A stretch of 6,028 nt of DNA. Source: an uncultured Nostocoides sp. (GTDB lineage Bacteria > Actinomycetota > Actinomycetes > Actinomycetales > Dermatophilaceae). Under the pieces are notes generated by a model. It had not been told where the DNA came from and did not search any database. It saw only the letters and a list, made by a program, of their open reading frames with translations. This document shows positions 1-5,715 of this stretch, in pieces. The stretch covers positions 1-6,028 of the forward strand of contig CAKZIH010000401.1 in the NCBI GenBank assembly GCA_936931335.1, read 5' to 3'. Each line of letters begins with the position of its first letter. The stretch's first letter is position 1. Both the position numbers and the translations under genes were made by a program.

Positions 1-1
1 C

Positions 2-31
2 TACCCCGACCGCTTCAACCCCCACCTATAA
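2..31 (+). other. Possible 3' end of an upstream gene cut by the window edge
   Basis: The first bases read, in frame 2, as YPDRFNPHL followed by TAA at 29-31, with nearly every third base C. That is what the tail of a high-GC gene would look like. It lies directly before the broken CWB2 sequence. If it is real, a different gene ends here and the CWB2 remnant begins at a recombination junction near position 60. Ten codons are too few to be sure. Confidence 0.2.
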
Positions 32-65
32 CCCCCGACCCACGCCTTACACAAAAGTCTTGACA

Positions 66-137
66 GGCTCCGGGCCGGTCCTGCTGGTGCGCAAGGACTC
101 GATCCCACCGAGCATTGCCGCTGAACTCGAGGGCTGA
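66..137 (+). pseudogene. Fragment of a CWB2 repeat, out of frame with the gene that follows
   Basis: Frame 3 reads GSGPVLLVRKDSIPPSIAAEL and then EG and TGA (135-137). This matches the GEGPVLLVRQKSIP stretch of the next repeat at about residues 73-86 of the 152-829 frame. The sequence then continues as L-T-T-Y-R-I-V-I-L-G-G in the frame of 152-829, starting at CTG 134. One missing base in the G-run at 131-133 explains the switch. The front half of this repeat, with the usual R-x-x-G-x-D-R-Y-x-T core, is absent. Before position 60 the frame is only a Pro/Thr-rich stretch. The gene is therefore truncated as well as shifted, unless the missing base is a sequencing error. Confidence 0.6.
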
Positions 138-151
138 CCACCTACCGGATA

Positions 152-829
152 GTGATCCTCGGCGGGCCGAACACGATCAGCCCGGCGGTGGAGAAACAAC
201 TGCGCAGCTATGACACCAGGATCGTCGAACGGTGGGACGGCGCCGACCGGTACGCCACTTCTGCCGAGATATCCCGCAATGTGTTCCGTGCCGGCGTCGG
301 GACGGCCTATGTCGCTTCTGGGGAGGTGTTCCCCGACGGCCTCGCGGTCGGCCCGACCCCGGAATCGGGTGAGGGCCCGGTGCTCCTGGTGCGCCAGAAG
401 TCGATCCCTGCGCCCATCGTGGAGGAATTGAGTCGGCTGAAGCCGAAGCGGATTGTCGTCGTCGGGGGATCGTCCACGATCGACCCCGCTGTCGTTTCCA
501 CCCTCACCCGCTATACGACCGGTTCGGTAGAGCGGTGGGCCGGAGACGACCGGTACGCCACCGCCGCAGCGGTCTCGGCGCATCAGTTCCCCTCTGACGC
601 TCAGCATGTCGTCATCGCTTCGGGCGAGGTCTATGCGGACGCGCTCTCCGGCGCACCCGCCGCCCGGTTCAGGGGAGCGCCGATCCTGCTCGTCACCCGG
701 GACCGGATACCCGCCGCGACCGCCGCCGAGTTGCGCCGAATCAAGCCGTATTGGATCACCATCCTGGGGGGCACCAACAGCGTCAGCGACACCGTCCGAG
801 CCCAACTGGACAGCTACGCCGCACCGTGA
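152..829 (+). CDS. Cell wall-binding repeat 2 (CWB2) protein, C-terminal part
   Basis: The frame codes for 225 residues made of CWB2 repeats. Residues 1-20 are the end of one repeat (ILGGPNTISPAVEKQL). Residues about 24-120 form a full repeat with VERWDGADRYAT, a YVASGEVFPDGLAVGP stretch, GPVLLVRQKSIP and IVVVGGSSTIDPAV. Residues about 126-222 form another with VERWAGDDRYAT, VIASGEVYADALSGAPA, APILLVTRDRIP and ITILGGTNSVS. CWB2 triplets hold surface proteins on anionic wall polymers in Gram-positive bacteria, so this is an anchoring module without catalytic residues. GTG 152 is only the first start codon in this frame; the homology runs upstream of it to CTG 134 and then, shifted, to about 66. 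The real N-terminus and signal peptide are not in this window. It could be a pseudogene, or a gene carrying one sequencing indel. It is convergent with the PIG-L gene. Confidence 0.8.
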   Translation: MILGGPNTISPAVEKQLRSYDTRIVERWDGADRYATSAEISRNVFRAGVGTAYVASGEVFPDGLAVGPTPESGEGPVLLVRQKSIPAPIVEELSRLKPKRIVVVGGSSTIDPAVVSTLTRYTTGSVERWAGDDRYATAAAVSAHQFPSDAQHVVIASGEVYADALSGAPAARFRGAPILLVTRDRIPAATAAELRRIKPYWITILGGTNSVSDTVRAQLDSYAAP

Positions 830-903
830 AGGCGCAAGAATGCGCTCAGACTCTCTATCTAACCGCAGGTCAAATCAAACGTGTGCATACTCACGCTCTG
901 GGT

Positions 904-1671
904 CTACACTTCCTGGACCCGGTAGGAGTACGGGTCCAGGCTCTGTGCGTCGAAGAAGCTCTTGACGGATTTGTAGCCGATACCCCAGCGTACTTGCGCG
1001 ACGTTCTCGAACTTATAGGGCCGTTGATTCAGGGGAGTGACGGGGGTGCTGGCCCCTTCTTTGAACACCTTCAGCCCGGCATCTATTGCCTGCTGCTTGC
1101 GTAGCGCCAATGCGTAGTACCGGGGGGCTAGGCTCGTCCAACCCGACGCATAGAGCGAGGCGACGGCATCGTGACAGGCGACGTGGTCGGGGTGGTATTC
1201 CCCCGCGTCCTTGGTCAGCGTCTTTAGGTCGCTTCCTTCGGGGAGGTACTTCCGGATTATCGCCGCCACGGCGGACGGCGTGAAAGACTTTTCATCCAGC
1301 CGGTCTGACCAAGAGGGCAGGATCCGTGCGGCCCCAAGGTTGCTCACCGACCATTGAAATTCGCGATCTCGCACTGCGGCAAATTCTGATTCGCTCGGCA
1401 CGCGGCCGATGAGGTCGTACAGCTCCTGGCTAGTGCGGACCGAGGATTTGTTTCCCCGTCCGATGAGCAGCACTCGAACGTCCCGGCCCAAGGCCACATG
1501 CTCCATGATGGCCGCGCCCATGGACAGCAGTTCGTCATCTTGGTGGGGTGAGATGAAGACCGCCGGGACAGTAGGCAAGGCGGTGGATGATGCTGAGCCG
1601 TGGATGGCGACACCCGCCCCCAATGCGGAGGCGGCACCGCCGAGCAATGTTGCCCTACGAGTGAGTGTCAT
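904..1671 (-). CDS. Secreted PIG-L/LmbE-family zinc-dependent deacetylase
   Basis: The product has 255 residues. Its N-terminus MTLTRRATLLGGAASALGAG is a twin-arginine signal (RR at 5-6, hydrophobic stretch 9-25), so it is probably exported folded by Tat. The PIG-L fold is shown by the sheet-turn motif VFISPHQDDE (H43, D45, D46, E47) and by HPDH at 160-163. By analogy with MshB, H43, D46 and H163 would bind the metal and D45 would act as base. The usual AHPDDE has Gln in place of Pro here. The family removes N-acetyl groups from GlcNAc-type sugars; the substrate is unknown, and Tat export points to a wall glycan or an extracellular sugar. ATG 1671 was chosen because AGGAG (1679-1683) lies 7 bases upstream. 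ATG 1689 is also in frame but has a poor site and would add six residues before the Tat motif. The gene stands alone downstream of the ABC operon's stem-loop. Confidence 0.85.
   Translation of the reverse strand: MTLTRRATLLGGAASALGAGVAIHGSASSTALPTVPAVFISPHQDDELLSMGAAIMEHVALGRDVRVLLIGRGNKSSVRTSQELYDLIGRVPSESEFAAVRDREFQWSVSNLGAARILPSWSDRLDEKSFTPSAVAAIIRKYLPEGSDLKTLTKDAGEYHPDHVACHDAVASLYASGWTSLAPRYYALALRKQQAIDAGLKVFKEGASTPVTPLNQRPYKFENVAQVRWGIGYKSVKSFFDAQSLDPYSYRVQEV
912..940. terminator. Perfect 10-bp stem-loop between convergent genes
   Basis: CCTGGACCCG (912-921) and CGGGTCCAGG (931-940) are perfect inverted repeats around a 9-base loop. No T-run follows on either side. It lies 83 bases past the CWB2 stop and could end that transcript. 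It also lies within the last codons of the convergent PIG-L gene, so it could not terminate that gene without losing its stop codon. The alternative is a chance consequence of the coding sequence for LDPYSYRVQE. Confidence 0.4.
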
Positions 1672-1678
1672 AGCTTCT

Positions 1679-1683
1679 CTCCT
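1679..1683 (-). promoter_or_regulatory. Ribosome-binding site fixing the PIG-L start at 1671
   Basis: On the - strand AGGAG is followed by a 7-base spacer and ATG 1671. The competing ATG at 1689 has only a weak AGG close to it, so this site decides the start. Confidence 0.65.
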
Positions 1684-1689
1684 GCTCAT

Positions 1690-1886
1690 CTACCTGGCCT
1701 GCGCGACCTGCTCGACAGTGGACGCTACCTTGGCCGCGCCCCTCACCCGCTCCGTCAGCGCGGCGTCAAAGGAGTTCTTTTTGCGCACCCCGGCACCATG
1801 GATCAAGCCGATGCGGTGCGAACGGCGAGGGCGCGAACCTGTCGCCGATAAGCAACCTTATGTCAAGTATTGTTGTCGTCGTTCAC
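1690..1886 (-). pseudogene. Broken small gene or leader region upstream of the PIG-L gene
   Basis: On the - strand AGGAGG (1894-1899), then 7 bases and GTG 1886, form a textbook start. The frame gives only MNDDNNT before TGA (1863-1865). Skipping one base continues as DIRLLIGDRFAPSPFAPHR. A second one-base skip continues as IGLIHGAGVRKKNSFDAAL and further to VEQVAQAR, ending with TAG at 1690-1692. That stop directly abuts ATG 1689. The last 40 or so codons have mostly G or C in the third position, as a real gene would. Joined, the pieces give a protein of about 65 residues of no family I recognise. The alternatives are a 7-codon leader peptide followed by unrelated DNA, or a 32-residue ORF from GTG 1788. 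The two frameshifts may be decay or sequencing indels. Confidence 0.35.
1861..1866 (-). promoter_or_regulatory. Isolated TTGACA, weak -35 candidate for the PIG-L gene
   Basis: A perfect TTGACA lies about 190 bases upstream of the PIG-L start on the - strand. No good -10 box is found 16-19 bases further down; the bases there read GACAGG. It also overlaps the TGA that ends the 7-codon frame. It is listed because no better promoter for the PIG-L gene is visible in the 1690-2010 gap. Confidence 0.15.
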
Positions 1887-2009
1887 GGTGCTCCCTCCTC
1901 GTGTTCAACCGACGTTGGTGCAGACGTCTCCGAGACACTGGCAGCCCTTCGCCCGCAATGCCCAGCCCTCAGGCCCGACTGACCTACCGGCCGAGCTGCG
2001 TCACCGCTG

Positions 2010-2045
2010 CCAGCGCCAGCCGATCTGCGTATCGTCTGGCGCTGG
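2010..2045 (-). terminator. Strong stem-loop just after the ABC operon
   Basis: CCAGCGCCAG (2010-2019) pairs perfectly with CTGGCGCTGG (2036-2045). Inside, after one mismatch, CGAT (2021-2024) pairs with ATCG (2031-2034), leaving a 6-base loop. It starts 32 bases past the permease stop. There is no U-run, as is common for proposed actinobacterial terminators. It most likely ends the secreted protein/ABC mRNA and separates it from the PIG-L gene, or it protects the 3' end. Confidence 0.6.
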
Positions 2046-2077
2046 ACGGAATTCTGAGTGACTGAATGCTTGCCTAA

Positions 2078-4282
2078 CTACTCCATCAGCATGGACGCGT
2101 CGTCGGCGCGGTGTTCGTGGTCGCGGGGAAGTGCGGTAGCGAGTGCAGCCGCGGCGGCAAATACCAGGACTCCGAAGAGGGTCAGGTAGGTCGTGGCCAC
2201 CCATCCCGAGGGAATAGGGGTCTTGTTGAGCCAGCGCGGTGCGGCCCAAATCATCACCGCGCCAACGGTTCCGGCAGTGAAGGCGGCGACGGCGAGGAGC
2301 AGCCCATGCTCGGCAAGGATGGCGGTGCGCAGGACTCGCTCTGGTGCGCCGAGTGCTCTCAAGCCGCGTTCGGTACGGCGCCGCTCGAGGGTGTCGGTGA
2401 CGACGCCGATTGCCAGTTGGGCTCCGGTCAGCGCTAGCAGCAGCAGCAGGCCCGCGAGGAGCCACTGCTGGACCCGACGGGCAAGTTGGTCGGGGCCACC
2501 GATCAGGCCGCCCACGTTGCCGTAGGCCGCCCCGGTCGGGTAGGTGGCGGTGAGTTCGGCGACGAGTGGCCAGTAGGTCGATTCGTCAGGTGTCAGCACG
2601 ATCAACGGGCGGCCATCCGCAGGTTGGGCAGCGGTATCGGCGAGGACCTGCGCCGACGGCATCTCGTGGAAGGTCCAGTCGCCGGTGGAGGGCCAGGAGG
2701 CGCCCTGGTCGCGTGGGAGGTCCGTGATTGTGGTCGCGGAGCCGGGCCGGCAGTCCGGACGGACGAGCAGCCGCTGCGCGGTCGCACAGTCCAGCCGGTA
2801 GCCGCCGTCGGCGGGTCCGCTCGGGACGGCGATCCCGCTGACCAAGCGGCTGGTCGCGATGCGCTTGGCGACCGGCTCGGGTGGGGCAGGCTCGACGAAG
2901 ACGATGACCCTGCCGGTGTCGGCGTTGACTCTGAGAGTGACATCGTCATATGGCGCGGTCGCGGTGATCAGGGGCGAGACAGCGATCGCGAACAGGAAGG
3001 CGGCGATCACCCCGGTGAGTGCACGCGAACTGTTGCCCTGGCCGCGCGCCACTCTCGCGGCGGCCAGCAGCAGCCACGCTGGCCGCGGTTTGCCCAGCCC
3101 CCATCGCGCCAGCGTCTGTTGGATCAGCTGTGCGATGGGAGGGGTGCCGATGACCAGGCACGCCAGGGTCCCGGAGATGAGCAAAGCGTCCCTAGTGGAG
3201 GCGAACGCCCGCCGGTCATAGGTCAGCAGCACGCCGACACAGCCCGCGGAGAACAGAAGGCCGCCCGTGACACCCAGCCAGCGCCCACCGAATCGCTGCG
3301 ACCCCTTGGTCGAGTTCCGAGCACGCCGGGCGACCGCAACGTCGACGATGGCGAGTGTCAGTAGGGGAAGCAGCAGGGCCGTCGCCATCCCCATCGCCGT
3401 GAGCTGTGGCTGTCCCGGTGCCCAACTGACCGGGAACGGCGGAAGGTGCGTCACCGTCCTGGTGAGAAGCGGGAACAGCACGCAGGCCACCCCGGCGCCA
3501 GCCACGGCAGCGAGGGCCGAGTCCGCGGTAACCAACCAGCGCGACCGTGCGGGGGAGGTCCCGAGCGCAGTCAGCAATCGAACTCGCCGCATCCGCTGCG
3601 CTGCGAGTTGTGCGGCGGCACTCGCCAGGACCCGCCAAAGTGGCAGCAGGACCAAACCGACCACCGTTGCGAGCCCCAATACCGTGCCGGCGTTCTGGCC
3701 GAGCTGATAGGCGGATTCGTCCGACCCAAAGACAGTCACCGGGGCGAAGTTCTGAGCGGTCAGGTCCTGAAGAGGCACCCCGACCACCGCGATCATCTGT
3801 TGCGACGACACCAGGCGGGCCGCGTCCAATACCCCGACCCGGCGCTGCGGAAAAGCGGTCGCGAGGACCGGGTCGTCGGCCATCGCGCCCACCAGGGCTG
3901 GCGAAAGCAGCACCTCGCCGGCCCTGGGTAGTCGAGGTGCCCCAGGGAAGGCCAGCGCCGGGTCATCCGCCGAGGCGTGGTCATCGAGCCCAACCTGGAC
4001 GATCAGGACGCGGAAGTCGTCGCGCCAATCCAGCGAACTAAGCGCGGCCGCTAGGCCCGTGGCCCGATCACTCGAGCTTGGCACTTGCGCCGCCGACGCT
4101 GCGCGCTGAGCGGTGACCACGCCGCCAAACCCCATGACCCCCAACAGGATGAGTCCGCTAACGAAACTCACGACGGCTACAACGAGCAGGCTGCTCCGTC
4201 CGCCCCCGCTGCGCAGCAACCGGCGACCCATCCAGGCCGCGAGGCCTGCCGAGCGGAGGAGGCCGGCCCCAGGGATCCTCAA
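2078..4282 (-). CDS. ABC transporter permease with two FtsX-type domains
   Basis: The product has 734 residues and about ten predicted membrane segments, near 31-55, 198-220, 252-275, 295-316, 335-355, 366-385, 420-442, 605-628, 655-680 and 695-717. The first FtsX-like core (198-320) holds MRRVRLLTALGTSPARSRWL. The second (605-720) holds RRRTERGLRALGAPERVLR. These are the basic coupling segments of MacB/LolC-type permeases. Two large extracytoplasmic domains sit at about 58-197 and 443-604; the second has two Cys (499, 511). Such permeases use ATP hydrolysis on the inside to move or extract peptides, lipids or lipoproteins on the outer face rather than to channel small molecules. The start is TTG 4282, whose last two bases overlap the ATPase stop (TTGA). 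There is no separate ribosome-binding site, so translation is probably coupled. ATG 4231 is a poorer alternative. The partner is the ATPase, and the context suggests the secreted protein at 4941-5327 as substrate or as the thing defended against. Confidence 0.85.
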   Translation of the reverse strand: MRIPGAGLLRSAGLAAWMGRRLLRSGGGRSSLLVVAVVSFVSGLILLGVMGFGGVVTAQRAASAAQVPSSSDRATGLAAALSSLDWRDDFRVLIVQVGLDDHASADDPALAFPGAPRLPRAGEVLLSPALVGAMADDPVLATAFPQRRVGVLDAARLVSSQQMIAVVGVPLQDLTAQNFAPVTVFGSDESAYQLGQNAGTVLGLATVVGLVLLPLWRVLASAAAQLAAQRMRRVRLLTALGTSPARSRWLVTADSALAAVAGAGVACVLFPLLTRTVTHLPPFPVSWAPGQPQLTAMGMATALLLPLLTLAIVDVAVARRARNSTKGSQRFGGRWLGVTGGLLFSAGCVGVLLTYDRRAFASTRDALLISGTLACLVIGTPPIAQLIQQTLARWGLGKPRPAWLLLAAARVARGQGNSSRALTGVIAAFLFAIAVSPLITATAPYDDVTLRVNADTGRVIVFVEPAPPEPVAKRIATSRLVSGIAVPSGPADGGYRLDCATAQRLLVRPDCRPGSATTITDLPRDQGASWPSTGDWTFHEMPSAQVLADTAAQPADGRPLIVLTPDESTYWPLVAELTATYPTGAAYGNVGGLIGGPDQLARRVQQWLLAGLLLLLALTGAQLAIGVVTDTLERRRTERGLRALGAPERVLRTAILAEHGLLLAVAAFTAGTVGAVMIWAAPRWLNKTPIPSGWVATTYLTLFGVLVFAAAAALATALPRDHEHRADDASMLME

Positions 4283-4941
4283 CGCAGGCTCGCGATCGTG
4301 CTCGCGAGATCCAGGTTCTGTGGACAGAGGGCCGCGACCTGCGGGTTGTGCGTCGCTAGAACCAGCACGGCTCCGAGATCCGCCGCGGTGGCCACGAGCA
4401 GACGAGCGACCTCAAGCGCGAGCGCCGGATTCAGCGAGCCGGTTGGCTCATCGGCCAGGATCAGACTCGGCGCCGCGACGATCGCCCGCGCGATCGCCGC
4501 CCGCTGACGTTCGCCTCCGGAGACCTGCGACGGCTGCCGTGAACCAAGCGGCGCCAGTCCCAGCCGTTCCAGCGCTTCCGCAGCCCGCAAGTAGGCCGAC
4601 GATGCGGGTGTGCCAGTCAGCAGCAACGGCATCGCCGTGTTCTCCCGAAGTGTCAACTCGGGTAGCAGTTCGGCGAACTGGAAGACCATGCCCACGTGAC
4701 GAAGCCGCCACCGCCGAACTTGCCGACCGGTTGCTGCGCCGACGTCAAAGTCTCCCATTTGGACTCGACCCGTAGTCGGGCGCAACAAGCCACCGAGGCA
4801 ATCCAACAGCGTCGTCTTCCCGGCCCCACTGGCACCGGTGATCGCAAGTGGCTCGCCAGCAGCCACGACGAAAGTGAGATCGTTCAGAACGACGGCTTCT
4901 TGCCGGACAAAGCCGAGACCCTCGGCGACCAGATCGAACAT
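4279..4941 (-). CDS. ABC transporter ATP-binding protein, LolD/MacB type
   Basis: The product has 220 residues, the normal length for a LolD-like subunit. Walker A is GASGAGKTT at 36-44, the Q-loop is VFQF with Q88, the signature is VSGGERQR at 140-147, Walker B is LILADE with D164 and E165, followed by PTGSLN, and the H-loop is ATHN with H198. All residues needed to bind and hydrolyse ATP are present, so it should be active at the inner face of the membrane. The start ATG 4941 shares its A with the TGA of the secreted protein gene (TGATG), so the two are probably translationally coupled. A longer reading from TTG 4971 adds ten residues that only retrace the end of the upstream gene, and it was not chosen. 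The stop overlaps the permease start (TTGA). The LolD/MacB subgroup also contains the ATPases of lactococcin 972-type operons. Confidence 0.92.
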   Translation of the reverse strand: MFDLVAEGLGFVRQEAVVLNDLTFVVAAGEPLAITGASGAGKTTLLDCLGGLLRPTTGRVQMGDFDVGAATGRQVRRWRLRHVGMVFQFAELLPELTLRENTAMPLLLTGTPASSAYLRAAEALERLGLAPLGSRQPSQVSGGERQRAAIARAIVAAPSLILADEPTGSLNPALALEVARLLVATAADLGAVLVLATHNPQVAALCPQNLDLASTIASLR

Positions 4942-5327
4942 CAAGCAGCCGAGCGCTTCCAGTTCGAGCAAGTGTCTGGGCCTGTGTCCTCGTTGCAGAT
5001 CTTAAGGAGCACGTACTTCTTATTCGGGGCAAGAGTCCAATCCTCGTACGCTCCAGCGTTAGGACTTGTGATCCTAACCACGCCGTTCTCGGTACCCGGC
5101 GCACACGCACTGCCAGTGCTTCCACACACTGAATCGGTGTAGGCGTAGTGGATGGCGATGTTGTCGCCGTTCTTGTAGTCCCACCCCTGCAGGTAGTTAG
5201 TACTACTGGTGTAGGACATTTTCCCGTTACCACTGAGGATATATGAGTAGTCGGCATACGCGGGCATTGCCGTAGCAAGACTTAAAGCTGTCGCGCCCGC
5301 AAACAGCGCAAGAATACGTTTCCGCAT
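4941..5327 (-). CDS. Small secreted four-cysteine protein, first gene of the ABC operon
   Basis: The product has 128 residues. MRKRILALFAGATALSLATAMPAYA is a clear Sec signal peptide: positive start, hydrophobic core and AYA before the cut at about 25/26. The mature part of about 103 residues is rich in Tyr, Asn, Ser and Gly. It has four Cys (C68, C75, C111, C120), enough for two disulfides, and Trp at 49, 97 and 123. There is no membrane segment or lipobox. I do not recognise the family. ATG 5327 was chosen because AGGGGA (5335-5340) lies 7 bases upstream and the signal peptide begins there; the frame stays open to ATG 5453, but that extension has no ribosome-binding site and contains the candidate promoter. 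Codon use is less G/C-rich in third positions than in the neighbours, and codon 15 is TTA. As first gene of a coupled operon with a MacB-type transporter it could be a bacteriocin-like toxin, a signal, or a periplasm-like partner of the transporter. Confidence 0.8.
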   Translation of the reverse strand: MRKRILALFAGATALSLATAMPAYADYSYILSGNGKMSYTSSTNYLQGWDYKNGDNIAIHYAYTDSVCGSTGSACAPGTENGVVRITSPNAGAYEDWTLAPNKKYVLLKICNEDTGPDTCSNWKRSAA

Positions 5328-5334
5328 AGTTTCT

Positions 5335-5340
5335 TCCCCT
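5335..5340 (-). promoter_or_regulatory. Ribosome-binding site of the secreted protein gene
   Basis: On the - strand AGGGGA is followed by 7 bases (AGAAACT) and ATG 5327. It fixes the start in front of the signal peptide and is the only clear ribosome-binding site in the three-gene operon. Confidence 0.65.
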
Positions 5341-5373
5341 GCACTCGTTTCGGGTGTTTTGGATTGCACGCCG

Positions 5374-5402
5374 ACTGTAACGGTGTCGTCTGCGGCGCGC
5401 AA
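5374..5402 (-). promoter_or_regulatory. Candidate promoter of the secreted protein/ABC operon
   Basis: On the - strand TTGCGC (5397-5402) is separated by exactly 17 bases from TACAGT (5374-5379). These match the housekeeping consensus at three and four of six positions. A start of transcription near 5367 would leave a leader of about 40 bases before ATG 5327. The assignment rests on spacing and position only. Confidence 0.35.
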
Positions 5403-5715
5403 CCGGAAGACGTACGGTGCCGGACGAAGGACAGGCCATGCACGATCACTCATCAGGCTACTTGTTGTAAACGTGAGTGGGTTGACGTCATCAGGTGTAG
5501 GCGAGAAGAAAATTGCGGGCGATGCGACCGGTGAGGCCGATCAGGCGGTTGATGCTTCGGGGCCGCGTTGCTGACGCGATTGGTTCGATGCAGCCTGAGA
5601 ACGCCTCGCCCCCCGGCCGCAACGGCACGGAAGCGTGGCGTGCGGCGTCGCCGAGGTCCCCATCTTCGGGAACGCCCGGTACCGCCGTTGCGCCGCGAGA
5701 AGCAATCACCCAACG
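5403..5715. other. Region without a supported gene upstream of the operon
   Basis: Open frames exist on both strands (for example 5513-5860 + and 5491-5709 -), but none has a ribosome-binding site, a domain or a consistent coding pattern. The perfect palindrome TGACGTCA at 5483-5490, about 80 bases upstream of the candidate -35 box, could be an operator. Otherwise I see nothing here. Confidence 0.3.

Noticed and set aside
60..65. TTGACA as a -35 box for the CWB2 gene
   Set aside because: No -10 box lies 16-19 bases downstream, and the repeat coding sequence already begins at about 66.
47..805. 252-codon open frame on the - strand opposite the CWB2 gene
   Set aside because: Its product is Arg/Gly/Asp-rich without any domain, and the + strand carries clear CWB2 repeats. 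It is an antisense shadow.
1860..1982. 40-codon + strand ORF starting MSSIVVVVHGAPSS, vaguely like the start of a sirohydrochlorin chelatase
   Set aside because: There is no ribosome-binding site, codon use is mixed, the resemblance is limited to a few residues, and the opposite strand has a much better start signal here.
1409..2065. 218-codon open frame on the + strand
   Set aside because: Its first half is antisense to the PIG-L gene including the metal site. The rest has no domain, no ribosome-binding site and a Cys/Arg-rich product typical of a shadow.
2486..3364. 292-codon open frame on the + strand
   Set aside because: It lies wholly antisense to the permease and gives a low-complexity Gly/Arg/Asp product.
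4942..4971. ATPase start at TTG 4971
   Set aside because: ATG 4941 overlaps the upstream stop as TGATG and gives the normal family length; the extra residues only retrace the upstream gene's end.
5328..5453. N-terminal extension of the secreted protein to ATG 5453
   Set aside because: It would put 42 residues before an obvious signal peptide, has no ribosome-binding site, and runs over the candidate promoter.
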